A stretch of DNA of 64,000 nt from assembly GCF_003253485.1 (NCBI RefSeq), contig NZ_QKTX01000001.1:62001-126000 (forward strand), in the 5' to 3' direction. Positions 16,725 through 24,924 of this stretch are shown here, piece after piece. A model generated the notes under the pieces. That model saw nothing but the letters and a program-made list of their open reading frames with translations, was not told the DNA's origin and made no database searches. The position numbers and the translations under genes were made by a program. The stretch's first letter is position 1. Every line of letters starts with the position of its first letter. Source of the stretch: Algoriphagus aquaeductus (lineage in GTDB: Bacteria; Bacteroidota; Bacteroidia; Cytophagales; Cyclobacteriaceae).

Positions 16725-17825
16725 ATGAGCAAATCGGAATATTCTACAGAAGATTTTGTCCTGGATCCTGACTTCAGAAAATGGGTTCTGGAAAACCATC
16801 CAGAAAGTAAAATCTATTGGGAGGATTTTCTTAACCAATATCCTGAAAAGGTGAAGGAGATTTTTCAGGCAAGGGAGATCCTGGTGCACCTGTCCCGCGA
16901 GAAAAAGGAGCTGTCCCAAGACCAGGTCGAGTCTCTTTTTGCCAACATTTCCAGAGAAATAGCACTTCTTCAAAAAGCCGAAGTTGCTGAATCTTCCAAA
17001 GTCGTTTCTCTGGATAGCTGGGCTACTATCCAGCGATATAATCTTGAAAAGGAACGTATGCGACGCAGGAGAAATAGAATCCGATGGGCCGCATCACTCG
17101 CTCTGATCTTGGGATTTAGTACAATTTTTTATTGGTTCAAAGGAGAGTCCGTCAACTCCAGTCCGGAGTTGGTTGCAGAATCGGTTACATTTGAAGCTCC
17201 TGCGGGAGTAAAGTCCTCGATCAGTTTGGAAGATGGCTCTAAGGTGCATCTCAATTCGGGTTCAAGAATCACCTATCCCAAAAATTTCTCTGAAGATAAA
17301 AGGTTGATCCGATTGGAGGGAGAGGCATTTTTCGAGGTAGCCAAGGATCCAAACCGACCGTTTATGGTCAACTCTGGGCATTTGACTACCACCGCTCTTG
17401 GTACCTCTTTTAATATCAAAGCCTATCCCAATCAATTTGTAGCAGTCTCACTGGTCACCGGAAAAGTGAGGGTAGAAGATCAAAATAATCAGGCCAATCA
17501 GGCATTGCTTTCTCCGGGGGAGGGGATTCAGGCAGATTTGGAAAAGCACCTTTGGAAACAATCCAAATTTGATTTGGAAGAAATCCTTGCTTGGATGAAC
17601 AAAACCCTGGTTTTTAAAAATACCCCTCTCAAAGAAGCCATCCTGCAAATGGAAAACTGGTATGGTGTCAAGGTTCAGGTAGCAGGAGAAATCCCAAAAG
17701 ATCTGAGCGTATCTGGCAAATTTAAAGATGAAACCCTTCAGAATATCCTGGAGGGATTGAGTTTTAGTGCAAGGTTTTCCTACAAAATCCAGGGAAAACA
17801 AGTCCAATTAACCTTTAAACCCTAA
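16725..17825 (+). CDS. FecR family anti-sigma factor
   Basis: A 366-residue single-pass inner-membrane protein: cytoplasmic N-terminal sigma-binding part (1-118), a basic stretch RMRRRRNRIR then a TM helix (120-138), a periplasmic FecR domain (about 165-260; ISLEDGSKVHLNSGSRITYP, GEAFFEVAKDPNRPF) and a C-terminal DUF4974 domain (about 295-366; TPLKEAILQMENWYGVKV). It relays the signal from the STN domain of the following SusC protein to the ECF sigma factor. Unlike the standard order, sigma factor and FecR are not adjacent. Start codon ATG; the gap to susC is 151 bases. Confidence 0.92.
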   Translation: MSKSEYSTEDFVLDPDFRKWVLENHPESKIYWEDFLNQYPEKVKEIFQAREILVHLSREKKELSQDQVESLFANISREIALLQKAEVAESSKVVSLDSWATIQRYNLEKERMRRRRNRIRWAASLALILGFSTIFYWFKGESVNSSPELVAESVTFEAPAGVKSSISLEDGSKVHLNSGSRITYPKNFSEDKRLIRLEGEAFFEVAKDPNRPFMVNSGHLTTTALGTSFNIKAYPNQFVAVSLVTGKVRVEDQNNQANQALLSPGEGIQADLEKHLWKQSKFDLEEILAWMNKTLVFKNTPLKEAILQMENWYGVKVQVAGEIPKDLSVSGKFKDETLQNILEGLSFSARFSYKIQGKQVQLTFKP

Positions 17826-17867
17826 CCCAAAAAGCCTATGAAACATCCAGCGATCCAAAAGTGAAAA

Positions 17868-17932
17868 GCCGGGAATGAATCAACATCCCCGGCCAGTGCA
17901 TGTGAAGTCCTGTCTGCGAAACATCCTTCACA
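17868..17932 (+). promoter_or_regulatory. two stem-loops between FecR and SusC genes
   Basis: GCCGGG (17868-17873)/CCCGGC (17888-17893) and TGTGAAG (17901-17907)/CTTCACA (17926-17932) form consecutive hairpins in the leader of the SusC gene. No T-run follows. They may set the different expression levels of regulator and transporter. Confidence 0.4.
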
Positions 17933-17976
17933 AGCCGTCTAAACCCATTCTTTAAGTTTAAACACCAAGTAAAGTT

Positions 17977-20900
17977 ATGAAAAAAGTCATACTGTTACAT
18001 GTATTGGCTATGTCCAAGAGAATACTGCAAGTTTTTCTGATACAGTGCCTTTCGATGAGTGTCTTGCTCGCCTCCAGCGGCAATGCACAGGTGAAAACCA
18101 TCGATCAGGTCAAACTGAAGCTTAACCTCAACAATGCACGCCTATTGGATGCATTTTCCAGGATTGAGCATGCCACCGGTTTCAACTTTGTGTACACCAA
18201 CAAAGAGTTGAAAGATATACCCCAAATTAATCTTGATGCGGATTCCAATCTCTATGATGCTTTGGTAGAAATGTCCAGGCAAACGGGTCTCAACTTCAAG
18301 CAAATCAACCAGAATATCCATGTTCGGAAAATACCCGCAACTGATCAGGAAATACCCGTAAGCATCATGGAGCAAATCCCGGTGACCCTTACAGGCACGG
18401 TGCTGGACGAGTCCAATGCACCGCTTCCCGGCGCTTCTGTGATCGAGAAAGGGACCACCAACGGAACAATTACTGACATGGACGGGAAGTTTTCCCTGAA
18501 TGTGGCAGGACCGGAATCGGTGGTGATCATTTCCTTTATTGGTTACCTCAGTCAGGAAATTACGGTAGGCCAACAGTCTCAGCTTAATATTTCACTTAAA
18601 CCTGATACCAAATCACTGGATGAAGTGGTGGTCATTGGCTATGGTACCCAAAAACGAAGGGAGATTACTTCCTCAGTAGCCAAGGTGGACCAGGAAAGCT
18701 TTAACTCAGGTGGGGTAAGGTCTCCTTTGGACCTGATTCAGGGTAAAGTTGCCGGATTGAGCATTACCCGTACGGAGGGAAACAATCCTAATTCCGGAGC
18801 AGCAATCCAATTGAGAGGGGTGACGTCTCTTACTGGAAATCTCAGCCCTTTGATCGTTATAGACGGTATTCCGGGAGGCTCCCTTGATCTTCTTCAGCAG
18901 GATGATATCGCATCCTTTGAAGTGTTGAAAGATGGTTCTGCTGCTGCCATCTACGGTACTCGGGGGAATAACGGGGTCATCCTGATCACAACTAAAAAAG
19001 GAAAGGCGGGAGACCCAAGATTTGAATACTCCAACTACATTCAAAGAGATGTAGTGGACCGGAAACCGGATTTTCTGTCCGCAGAGGAATACAGGGATCT
19101 TATCCGTCAAGGTCTTATTGGGGAAGGAAATGACCTTGGAGCATCCACAGATCTGTATGACGAATTATTAAACAGAAAAAACTTTTCCCAATATCACAAT
19201 TTCGCGGCATCAGGAGGCTCTCTCAATTCCAATTATAGAGCATCTTTTTATTTCAACGATGCGGAAGGGATTGCAAAAGAAAATGGAAGGAGACAGTTTG
19301 GAGGCAGGGTAAATTTGAACCAGACCGGTTTAAATGGAAGACTGCAAATGCAATCTAATTTGGCTACCAACTTCAATCTTGCCAACCTCTTGGGCGGCGG
19401 TGGAGGTGATTTCGAACAAGCCATTCAACGTAATCCAACCGCTCCGATCAGAACTCCAGATGGGAGGTTTGTTGAAACAGAAGCATTTAACAATTACAAT
19501 CCGCTTTCCCGCTTGGCAAACCGGGTCAATGAGCGGAATCAAGCTACTTTTTCAGGAGACACCCGCTTGACATTGGAAATCATTGAAGGACTCACTGTCA
19601 GTGCATTTGGTGCACATGTTCGAAATATGTTCAATGACCGACAGTATAGATCACTGAATGACTTCGAGCAGCGGCCAAATTCTCAGTTTCAGGGAACTGG
19701 CTATGCCCGAAAATACAATGAAGTGACTTGGACCAATGTGTTTGAGTCGACTGCCAATTACAAGCGTAATTTTGGAAGTCATAGCTTGGATTTTATCGGA
19801 GGCTATTCGTATCAGTACAGTGCTTTTGAGAATTTCGCGGTAAATAACAGTGGATTTACTACTGATGGTTTTCTGGATTGGAATTTGGGAGCAGGCAGTG
19901 CGATCAATAATACCCGACTTCCCCGTCCTGGAATGTCCAGTTTCAAAGAAGACAATACCTTGATTGCTCTTTTCGGGAGAGTCAGCTACTCCTTTAATGA
20001 ACGCTTTTTTGGCCAGGTTACTTTGCGGAGAGAGGGATCTTCCAAATTTGGAGCAAATAATAAATGGGGCAATTTCCCTGCGTTTTCCGCAGGTTGGGAT
20101 CTTTCCAAAGAGCAATTTCTCTCCAATCTGAAAGAGATAAATAACCTGAAGGTTCGGGTTGGATACGGAATCACAGGGAATCAGGGAATTCCCAACTACC
20201 AATCCTTGGTCACGCTCAGTACCGGAGGAGTCTATCCACAGGAAGGGGTGTTTTATCAGACTTACGGTCCTTCCCGTAACCCAAATCCAAACTTGAGATG
20301 GGAGAAAAAACAGGAGTGGAACTTTGGTTTGGACTTTGGATTGTTTGAAAATCGGGTTTCCGGTGCTTTGGATATTTACCAGAGAAACACCGTGGATTTG
20401 TTGAACAATTATACTGCGCAACAACCACCTTTTGTGCGTAGCTCTATCTATACCAATGTGGGAAGTATCCAAAACAGAGGGGTGGAGCTTTATGTCAATG
20501 CCATTTTGGTCCAAAAGGATAATTTCCGATACAGCATTGACTTTGCGGGAAACTCCCAGTTCAATAAGTTGAGCACGCTTTCCAATGAATTTTATTCTGC
20601 TGACTTCTTGGAATATGGATTCCTCCCTTCTCCGGGCAACTTGGGTGCAGCAATCCGTATTGAAGAAGGTGGCCAAGTAGGTAATTTCTTCGGCAAGCGT
20701 TTCGCCGGATTTGACGAGGATGGAAAATGGCTCTTTTTCAAAGCGGATGGTACCGCTGTTCCTGCCAGTCAGATTGCTCCGGGTGACCTAGCCGTGATCG
20801 GAAATGGGGTGCCTAAATTCATGGCCTCTCTATCCCATAACTTCAGTTACAAAAACTGGGACCTTACCGTCTTTTTCAGAGGGAAGTTTGCCTATGATAT

Positions 20901-21258
20901 TCTCAATACTCAGGATCTCTATTTTGGCAACAAAGCTTGGTTGCCTAATAACCTGTTGAGAAGCGCAATAGAGAAAAATGCCGACCTCAATGACAATCCC
21001 CAATTCTCTGACTACTACCTTGAAAACGGAAGCTTCGTCAAGCTGGACAACGTCACCCTTGGGTATAATTTCAACCTAAAAGGGAAAGCAGTGAAAAATT
21101 TCCGGGTGTATGCTACCGGAAGAAACTTACTCACTTTCACCAGCTATTCAGGACTTGATCCTGAACTCCAGGACACAGGATTTACTACAGGGATCGATAA
21201 CCGAGGATTCTATCCTCGAACCAATTCCTATACCCTCGGATTGAACATTACTTTCTAA
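17977..21258 (+). CDS. SusC/RagA family TonB-dependent outer-membrane receptor with STN domain
   Basis: A 1093-residue outer-membrane importer. A long signal peptide ends SSGNAQ (about residue 38), followed by an STN signalling domain (about 50-105; LLDAFSRIEHATGFNFVYTN), a carboxypeptidase-regulatory-like domain (about 135-215; LTGTVLDESNAPLPGASVIE), the DEVVVIGYGTQKR junction, a plug domain (to about 335; GSAAAIYGTRGNNGVILIT) and a beta-barrel ending LGLNITF. The STN domain marks it as a signal-transducing receptor acting on FecR. It forms the transport pair with the SusD lipoprotein seven bases downstream. The substrate is probably a glycan or glycoside, given the neighbours. Confidence 0.95.
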   Translation: MKKVILLHVLAMSKRILQVFLIQCLSMSVLLASSGNAQVKTIDQVKLKLNLNNARLLDAFSRIEHATGFNFVYTNKELKDIPQINLDADSNLYDALVEMSRQTGLNFKQINQNIHVRKIPATDQEIPVSIMEQIPVTLTGTVLDESNAPLPGASVIEKGTTNGTITDMDGKFSLNVAGPESVVIISFIGYLSQEITVGQQSQLNISLKPDTKSLDEVVVIGYGTQKRREITSSVAKVDQESFNSGGVRSPLDLIQGKVAGLSITRTEGNNPNSGAAIQLRGVTSLTGNLSPLIVIDGIPGGSLDLLQQDDIASFEVLKDGSAAAIYGTRGNNGVILITTKKGKAGDPRFEYSNYIQRDVVDRKPDFLSAEEYRDLIRQGLIGEGNDLGASTDLYDELLNRKNFSQYHNFAASGGSLNSNYRASFYFNDAEGIAKENGRRQFGGRVNLNQTGLNGRLQMQSNLATNFNLANLLGGGGGDFEQAIQRNPTAPIRTPDGRFVETEAFNNYNPLSRLANRVNERNQATFSGDTRLTLEIIEGLTVSAFGAHVRNMFNDRQYRSLNDFEQRPNSQFQGTGYARKYNEVTWTNVFESTANYKRNFGSHSLDFIGGYSYQYSAFENFAVNNSGFTTDGFLDWNLGAGSAINNTRLPRPGMSSFKEDNTLIALFGRVSYSFNERFFGQVTLRREGSSKFGANNKWGNFPAFSAGWDLSKEQFLSNLKEINNLKVRVGYGITGNQGIPNYQSLVTLSTGGVYPQEGVFYQTYGPSRNPNPNLRWEKKQEWNFGLDFGLFENRVSGALDIYQRNTVDLLNNYTAQQPPFVRSSIYTNVGSIQNRGVELYVNAILVQKDNFRYSIDFAGNSQFNKLSTLSNEFYSADFLEYGFLPSPGNLGAAIRIEEGGQVGNFFGKRFAGFDEDGKWLFFKADGTAVPASQIAPGDLAVIGNGVPKFMASLSHNFSYKNWDLTVFFRGKFAYDILNTQDLYFGNKAWLPNNLLRSAIEKNADLNDNPQFSDYYLENGSFVKLDNVTLGYNFNLKGKAVKNFRVYATGRNLLTFTSYSGLDPELQDTGFTTGIDNRGFYPRTNSYTLGLNITF

Positions 21259-21264
21259 AGGACG

Positions 21265-22890
21265 ATGAAGATGAAAATTTTAAGAAAATCATATAAAGTA
21301 TTAGTCGCTACCGCGGTTTTGGGATTCTCGGGTTGCATGGACCTGTCCGAAACCTTCTACAGCCAATTATCAAAAGACAACTTCTACAACAATCGGGTGG
21401 AAGTTATGCAAGGAGTGCTCCGGCCTTTCACCCACATGCAGGCTTGGCTGGCGCCCACTGGTCAGAATGGATATTACTACCATAGTGAAATGGCAGCGGA
21501 CCAAGTGGCCTGGCCTCAAAAGGGCCGGCACGGATTTGATGGCGGTGACCATATCAGATTGCATTACCACACCTGGACTCCTGATGAACCCAGGATGAGA
21601 AGTGCCTGGTCACTTATGTGGGAAGGGGTAGGCTACGTCAATGCGATTTTAGGTGATTTGGAAACGCTGGATATTGCAAGGGCAGGGCTTACCGAACAGG
21701 AAAGACAAAAATTGATTGCCGAGGTGAAGGTAATGCGTGCCTATCATTATATGCGGATCATGGATATGTGGGGTAATGTGCCCATCATCACCAAAGTTGG
21801 TGAACCTTTGAATCCGCCGACTGCTCCCAGAGCAGAAGTATTTCAATTTGTCATGAATGAATTGGAAGAGAATGTAGAAATGCTTGAACCCCTATCCCAA
21901 GCCTTGGTAGGTCGGGTTTCCAAAGCTGCTGGCTATGCCATGCTTTCAGAACTATACCTCAATGCGGAAAAATGGTCCGGTACTCCGATGTGGGATAAGT
22001 GTATTCAATACTCGGATAAGGTAATCAATGGAGAGGGGGGATCACTTTCCGGAGCCATGCGGCTGGATCCGGATATACTCGGTCCTTTCAAAAACAACAA
22101 TCATCTTTCCCCGGAAAACATCTTCCAGTTTGCATTTAGTAGAGAAGGCGGATTTACCTTCAACTGGTCAGGGTTCTATTTCGGCTATGGGAATATGTCC
22201 CAAGCTTTGAATGTTACCTATAGTGGTTGGAATGCGTTTGTCGTTATTCCCACAGCTTTTGATGCCTTCCAAGAAAAGGACTTGAGAAAGAAAGAATGGT
22301 TCCTTTTTGGACCACAGTATTTCTTCAACACTCAAAATCCAATCTTAGGAACAGAAGAGTACGACGGTAAACCCTTAGTCTATGTCAATTCAATCCGAAG
22401 AAACAGTGAGGGGCAAACCGGAGAAGGTTCCATGACAGCCGGAGAAGAGAATAGTGGAGCTCGATTTCATAAGTATCGCTCGGGTACCTTAAATGATCCG
22501 ATGTACTGGGAAAATGATTACATCATTTATCGATTGACAGAGATTTATTTCAATAAGGCTGAGGCCATTATGCGGCAGAATGGGGGAGTTGCCAATCAGG
22601 AGGCAGTTGATCTGATCAACGCCTCACGGAAGCGGGCATTTTCGGAAGCTGACTGGGCATCGGCTGCCTACACGACCTCTAGCTTGACGCTAGACGAATT
22701 GTTGGCGGAGCGTGGTCGGGAATTTATTTTTGAGGGAAAAAGACGGACGGACCTGATCCGTTTCGGGAAGTTTACCACAGGTGACTGGTGGGATCATAGA
22801 CCTACCAATAATCCTAATCTGGAATTGTTTCCCATCCCTCAGATTCAAATCACCTCCAATCCAAACCTGCAACAAAACCCGGGTTATTAA
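21265..22890 (+). CDS. SusD/RagB family nutrient-binding lipoprotein
   Basis: A 541-residue lipoprotein. The lipobox GFSGC puts the lipidated Cys at residue 24. The family pattern is clear: RAYHYMRIMDMWGNVPIIT, then KAAGYAMLSELYLNAEKW, a RLTEIYFNKAEA segment and a C-terminal LAERGREFIFEGKRRTDLIRF. It is the lid of the SusC transporter and binds the ligand at the cell surface. It starts seven bases after the SusC stop, and a strong terminator follows, closing the susCD unit. Confidence 0.95.
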   Translation: MKMKILRKSYKVLVATAVLGFSGCMDLSETFYSQLSKDNFYNNRVEVMQGVLRPFTHMQAWLAPTGQNGYYYHSEMAADQVAWPQKGRHGFDGGDHIRLHYHTWTPDEPRMRSAWSLMWEGVGYVNAILGDLETLDIARAGLTEQERQKLIAEVKVMRAYHYMRIMDMWGNVPIITKVGEPLNPPTAPRAEVFQFVMNELEENVEMLEPLSQALVGRVSKAAGYAMLSELYLNAEKWSGTPMWDKCIQYSDKVINGEGGSLSGAMRLDPDILGPFKNNNHLSPENIFQFAFSREGGFTFNWSGFYFGYGNMSQALNVTYSGWNAFVVIPTAFDAFQEKDLRKKEWFLFGPQYFFNTQNPILGTEEYDGKPLVYVNSIRRNSEGQTGEGSMTAGEENSGARFHKYRSGTLNDPMYWENDYIIYRLTEIYFNKAEAIMRQNGGVANQEAVDLINASRKRAFSEADWASAAYTTSSLTLDELLAERGREFIFEGKRRTDLIRFGKFTTGDWWDHRPTNNPNLELFPIPQIQITSNPNLQQNPGY

Positions 22891-22898
22891 TTTCATTG

Positions 22899-22940
22899 AA
22901 GTCTCTGGCCTGCAAAGCCAGACCAGAGACTTTTACTTTT
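22899..22940 (+). terminator. rho-independent terminator after susCD
   Basis: AAGTCTCTGG (22899-22908) and CCAGAGACTT (22923-22932) pair perfectly and a T-rich tail follows. It separates susCD from the DUF1080 and cytochrome c genes, which must have their own promoter or rely on read-through. Confidence 0.88.
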
Positions 22941-23145
22941 CAACTAGAGTATAGAAATTGTCACTTTCAACCCTATTCTCCAAAACAAAAAAGAATAGTA
23001 ACCATGAAAGTTGTATTGTGCTCGTTTTCAGCGACCTAAGTATGCTGATCTAAGCGGTATAAAATGCCCTAATTCCAGATTTAATTCTGAAATCTCAAAT
23101 TCACATCACTCAAACCTAAAATCATCAATATCTAATCAAACCCTT

Positions 23146-24909
23146 ATGAATTTCAATCCCGGAAAGATTGGCTTTGGGCTCGCCCTCATAGTCGGGGTCA
23201 CGCAGTCATCGTGGGCTCAAACCACCGTTAGGCTTTCGGACTTTAAAGACCCTTCCAAAAGCTGGAAAGAAGTTGGTCAAGTTTGGGCTGATCCATCCTT
23301 GCCAAACTCCCTGTTTACCGATGGCCAAGGTTCTGTCTTGGTCAATCTCCCCGACAAAAAAAATCCAGGTAAAGACCTTGTTAGCACTGAATCTTACGGA
23401 GATCTTGAGCTGAAACTCGAGTACATGATGGCTCAGGGCTCCAACTCGGGCCTATACCTGCAAGGTCAATATGAAATCCAGCTCCTGGATAGCTGGACCA
23501 AAATTTCACCCAAAGCAGGAGATAATGGGGGGATCTACGAACGATGGGATGAAGCACGCCCTGATGGCCAAAAAGGATACGAAGGATATGCTCCCCGTCA
23601 AAACGCCAGCAAAGCACCGGGACTTTGGCAAATCCTCGAAGTGGGTTTTCAGGCGCCTAAGTTTTCTGCTTCCGGAGAAAAGATCCAAAATGCCCGCATA
23701 CGTTTTGTTCGTCTAAATGGTGTAACCGTACAGGAAGACATCGAACTTCAGGGACCTACTCGTGGATCTCTTCGTTCAGTTGAAGTAGCACGAGGTCCTA
23801 TCCGTATCCAAGGGGATCATGGGCCGATTGCCATTAAATCTCTTGAAATCAAGCCCATGGATACTCAGGCTCCATCCTTGGCCAACCTGACGATGGAAGT
23901 GTATTCCGGATCGTTCGCCGACTTAAATGAACTTGCCGGAAAGACTCCGGTAAATAAAAAGTCACTCCACTCATTGAATGAGCTGTCAACCGGAGTTACG
24001 GGGACTTCGCTCACCAAGGTACAAGGCACCATTCAAATAGTTCAGGCTGGGAATTATACCCTGGACATGGCGGTACCCAATGGATTGGGCGCAATTTCAA
24101 TTGGAAGTGAATCTGCTTCTTCCTTAAGTTCCGGAAGAATCCGGGTTGAGAAAAATCTTTCTGCAGGTTCGCATCCGATCACTTTTTTTGTTTCCAAACC
24201 AAGAGATTGGACGACTCAGGGCTTTTCTCTCCAAATCCAGGAAAACGGACTCTGGCCTGTTCAACTCAGTCAGCCTGCCGGAAATACCCAGACGGATTCC
24301 GATCCAATTTGGGTTGATACGGATCAAACTCCGGTTCTTCGCTCCTTCATTGAGATGCCGGATAGAGGTAAAATCTCCCATGCGGTTTCGGTTTCTTCAA
24401 AGGCAGGCATTCATTTTTCGTATGACTTGAGTACCGGAAGGCTAATCCGGGTGTGGAGAGGCTTGTTTCTTGATGCCACCCCGATGTGGAACAATCGTGG
24501 AAATGGGGTCTCCAGGCCTTTGGGTAATTTGACCTATCTCAATTCCAGTTCCAAATCCGACCCCATCACAGGAACTGATTCTTTTACTCCCAAAGGATAT
24601 CAAATCATCGGAGATGGACAGGTTCGCTTCTTGGCTACTACTGCGACTGGAGAATTGACCGACCAAGTGCAGTTGCTGGCTGATGGCAAAGGGTTAACCA
24701 GAACCTTGAAAAGGACCGGAGGTTCTTCTATTGAAGTCCCTGTCTTGGAAGGTAAGTCGATCAAGCAGATCCGGGAAAATTTCTATTGGATCGAGGACGC
24801 AGGACTTTACCTCCAAGTCGGAGATAAATCCGTCAAACCCACGCTTAACTCCCAAGGTCAAGTGGTTTTGCCATTTTCTTCGGAGTTGACTTATACGCTC
24901 TTGTTTTAA
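23146..24909 (+). CDS. DUF1080 (3-keto-glycoside hydrolase/lyase-like) multidomain secreted protein
   Basis: A 587-residue exported protein. I chose the ATG at 23146 because it starts a proper signal peptide (MNFNPGKIGFGLALIVGVTQ, cleavage after SSWAQ); the frame extends upstream without support. Residues about 25-235 form a DUF1080 concanavalin-like domain (GDLELKLEYMMAQGSNSGLY, GGIYERWDEARPDG, APGLWQILEV). A PA14-like segment follows (about 250-380), then a C-terminal domain with DLSTGRLIRVWRGLFLDATP and MWNNRG found in secreted sugar-dehydrogenase/cytochrome proteins. DUF1080 proteins cleave 3-keto-disaccharides or glycosides. The adjacent heme protein fits an oxidative glycoside pathway. 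Confidence 0.85.
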   Translation: MNFNPGKIGFGLALIVGVTQSSWAQTTVRLSDFKDPSKSWKEVGQVWADPSLPNSLFTDGQGSVLVNLPDKKNPGKDLVSTESYGDLELKLEYMMAQGSNSGLYLQGQYEIQLLDSWTKISPKAGDNGGIYERWDEARPDGQKGYEGYAPRQNASKAPGLWQILEVGFQAPKFSASGEKIQNARIRFVRLNGVTVQEDIELQGPTRGSLRSVEVARGPIRIQGDHGPIAIKSLEIKPMDTQAPSLANLTMEVYSGSFADLNELAGKTPVNKKSLHSLNELSTGVTGTSLTKVQGTIQIVQAGNYTLDMAVPNGLGAISIGSESASSLSSGRIRVEKNLSAGSHPITFFVSKPRDWTTQGFSLQIQENGLWPVQLSQPAGNTQTDSDPIWVDTDQTPVLRSFIEMPDRGKISHAVSVSSKAGIHFSYDLSTGRLIRVWRGLFLDATPMWNNRGNGVSRPLGNLTYLNSSSKSDPITGTDSFTPKGYQIIGDGQVRFLATTATGELTDQVQLLADGKGLTRTLKRTGGSSIEVPVLEGKSIKQIRENFYWIEDAGLYLQVGDKSVKPTLNSQGQVVLPFSSELTYTLLF

Positions 24910-24924
24910 ACCGAATAGCTCATC

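Noticed and set aside
19651..20676. Long open frame (341 codons) antisense to the SusC gene
   Set aside because: It lies entirely inside a well-supported SusC coding region, shows no recognisable domain, and its codons look like a reverse shadow.
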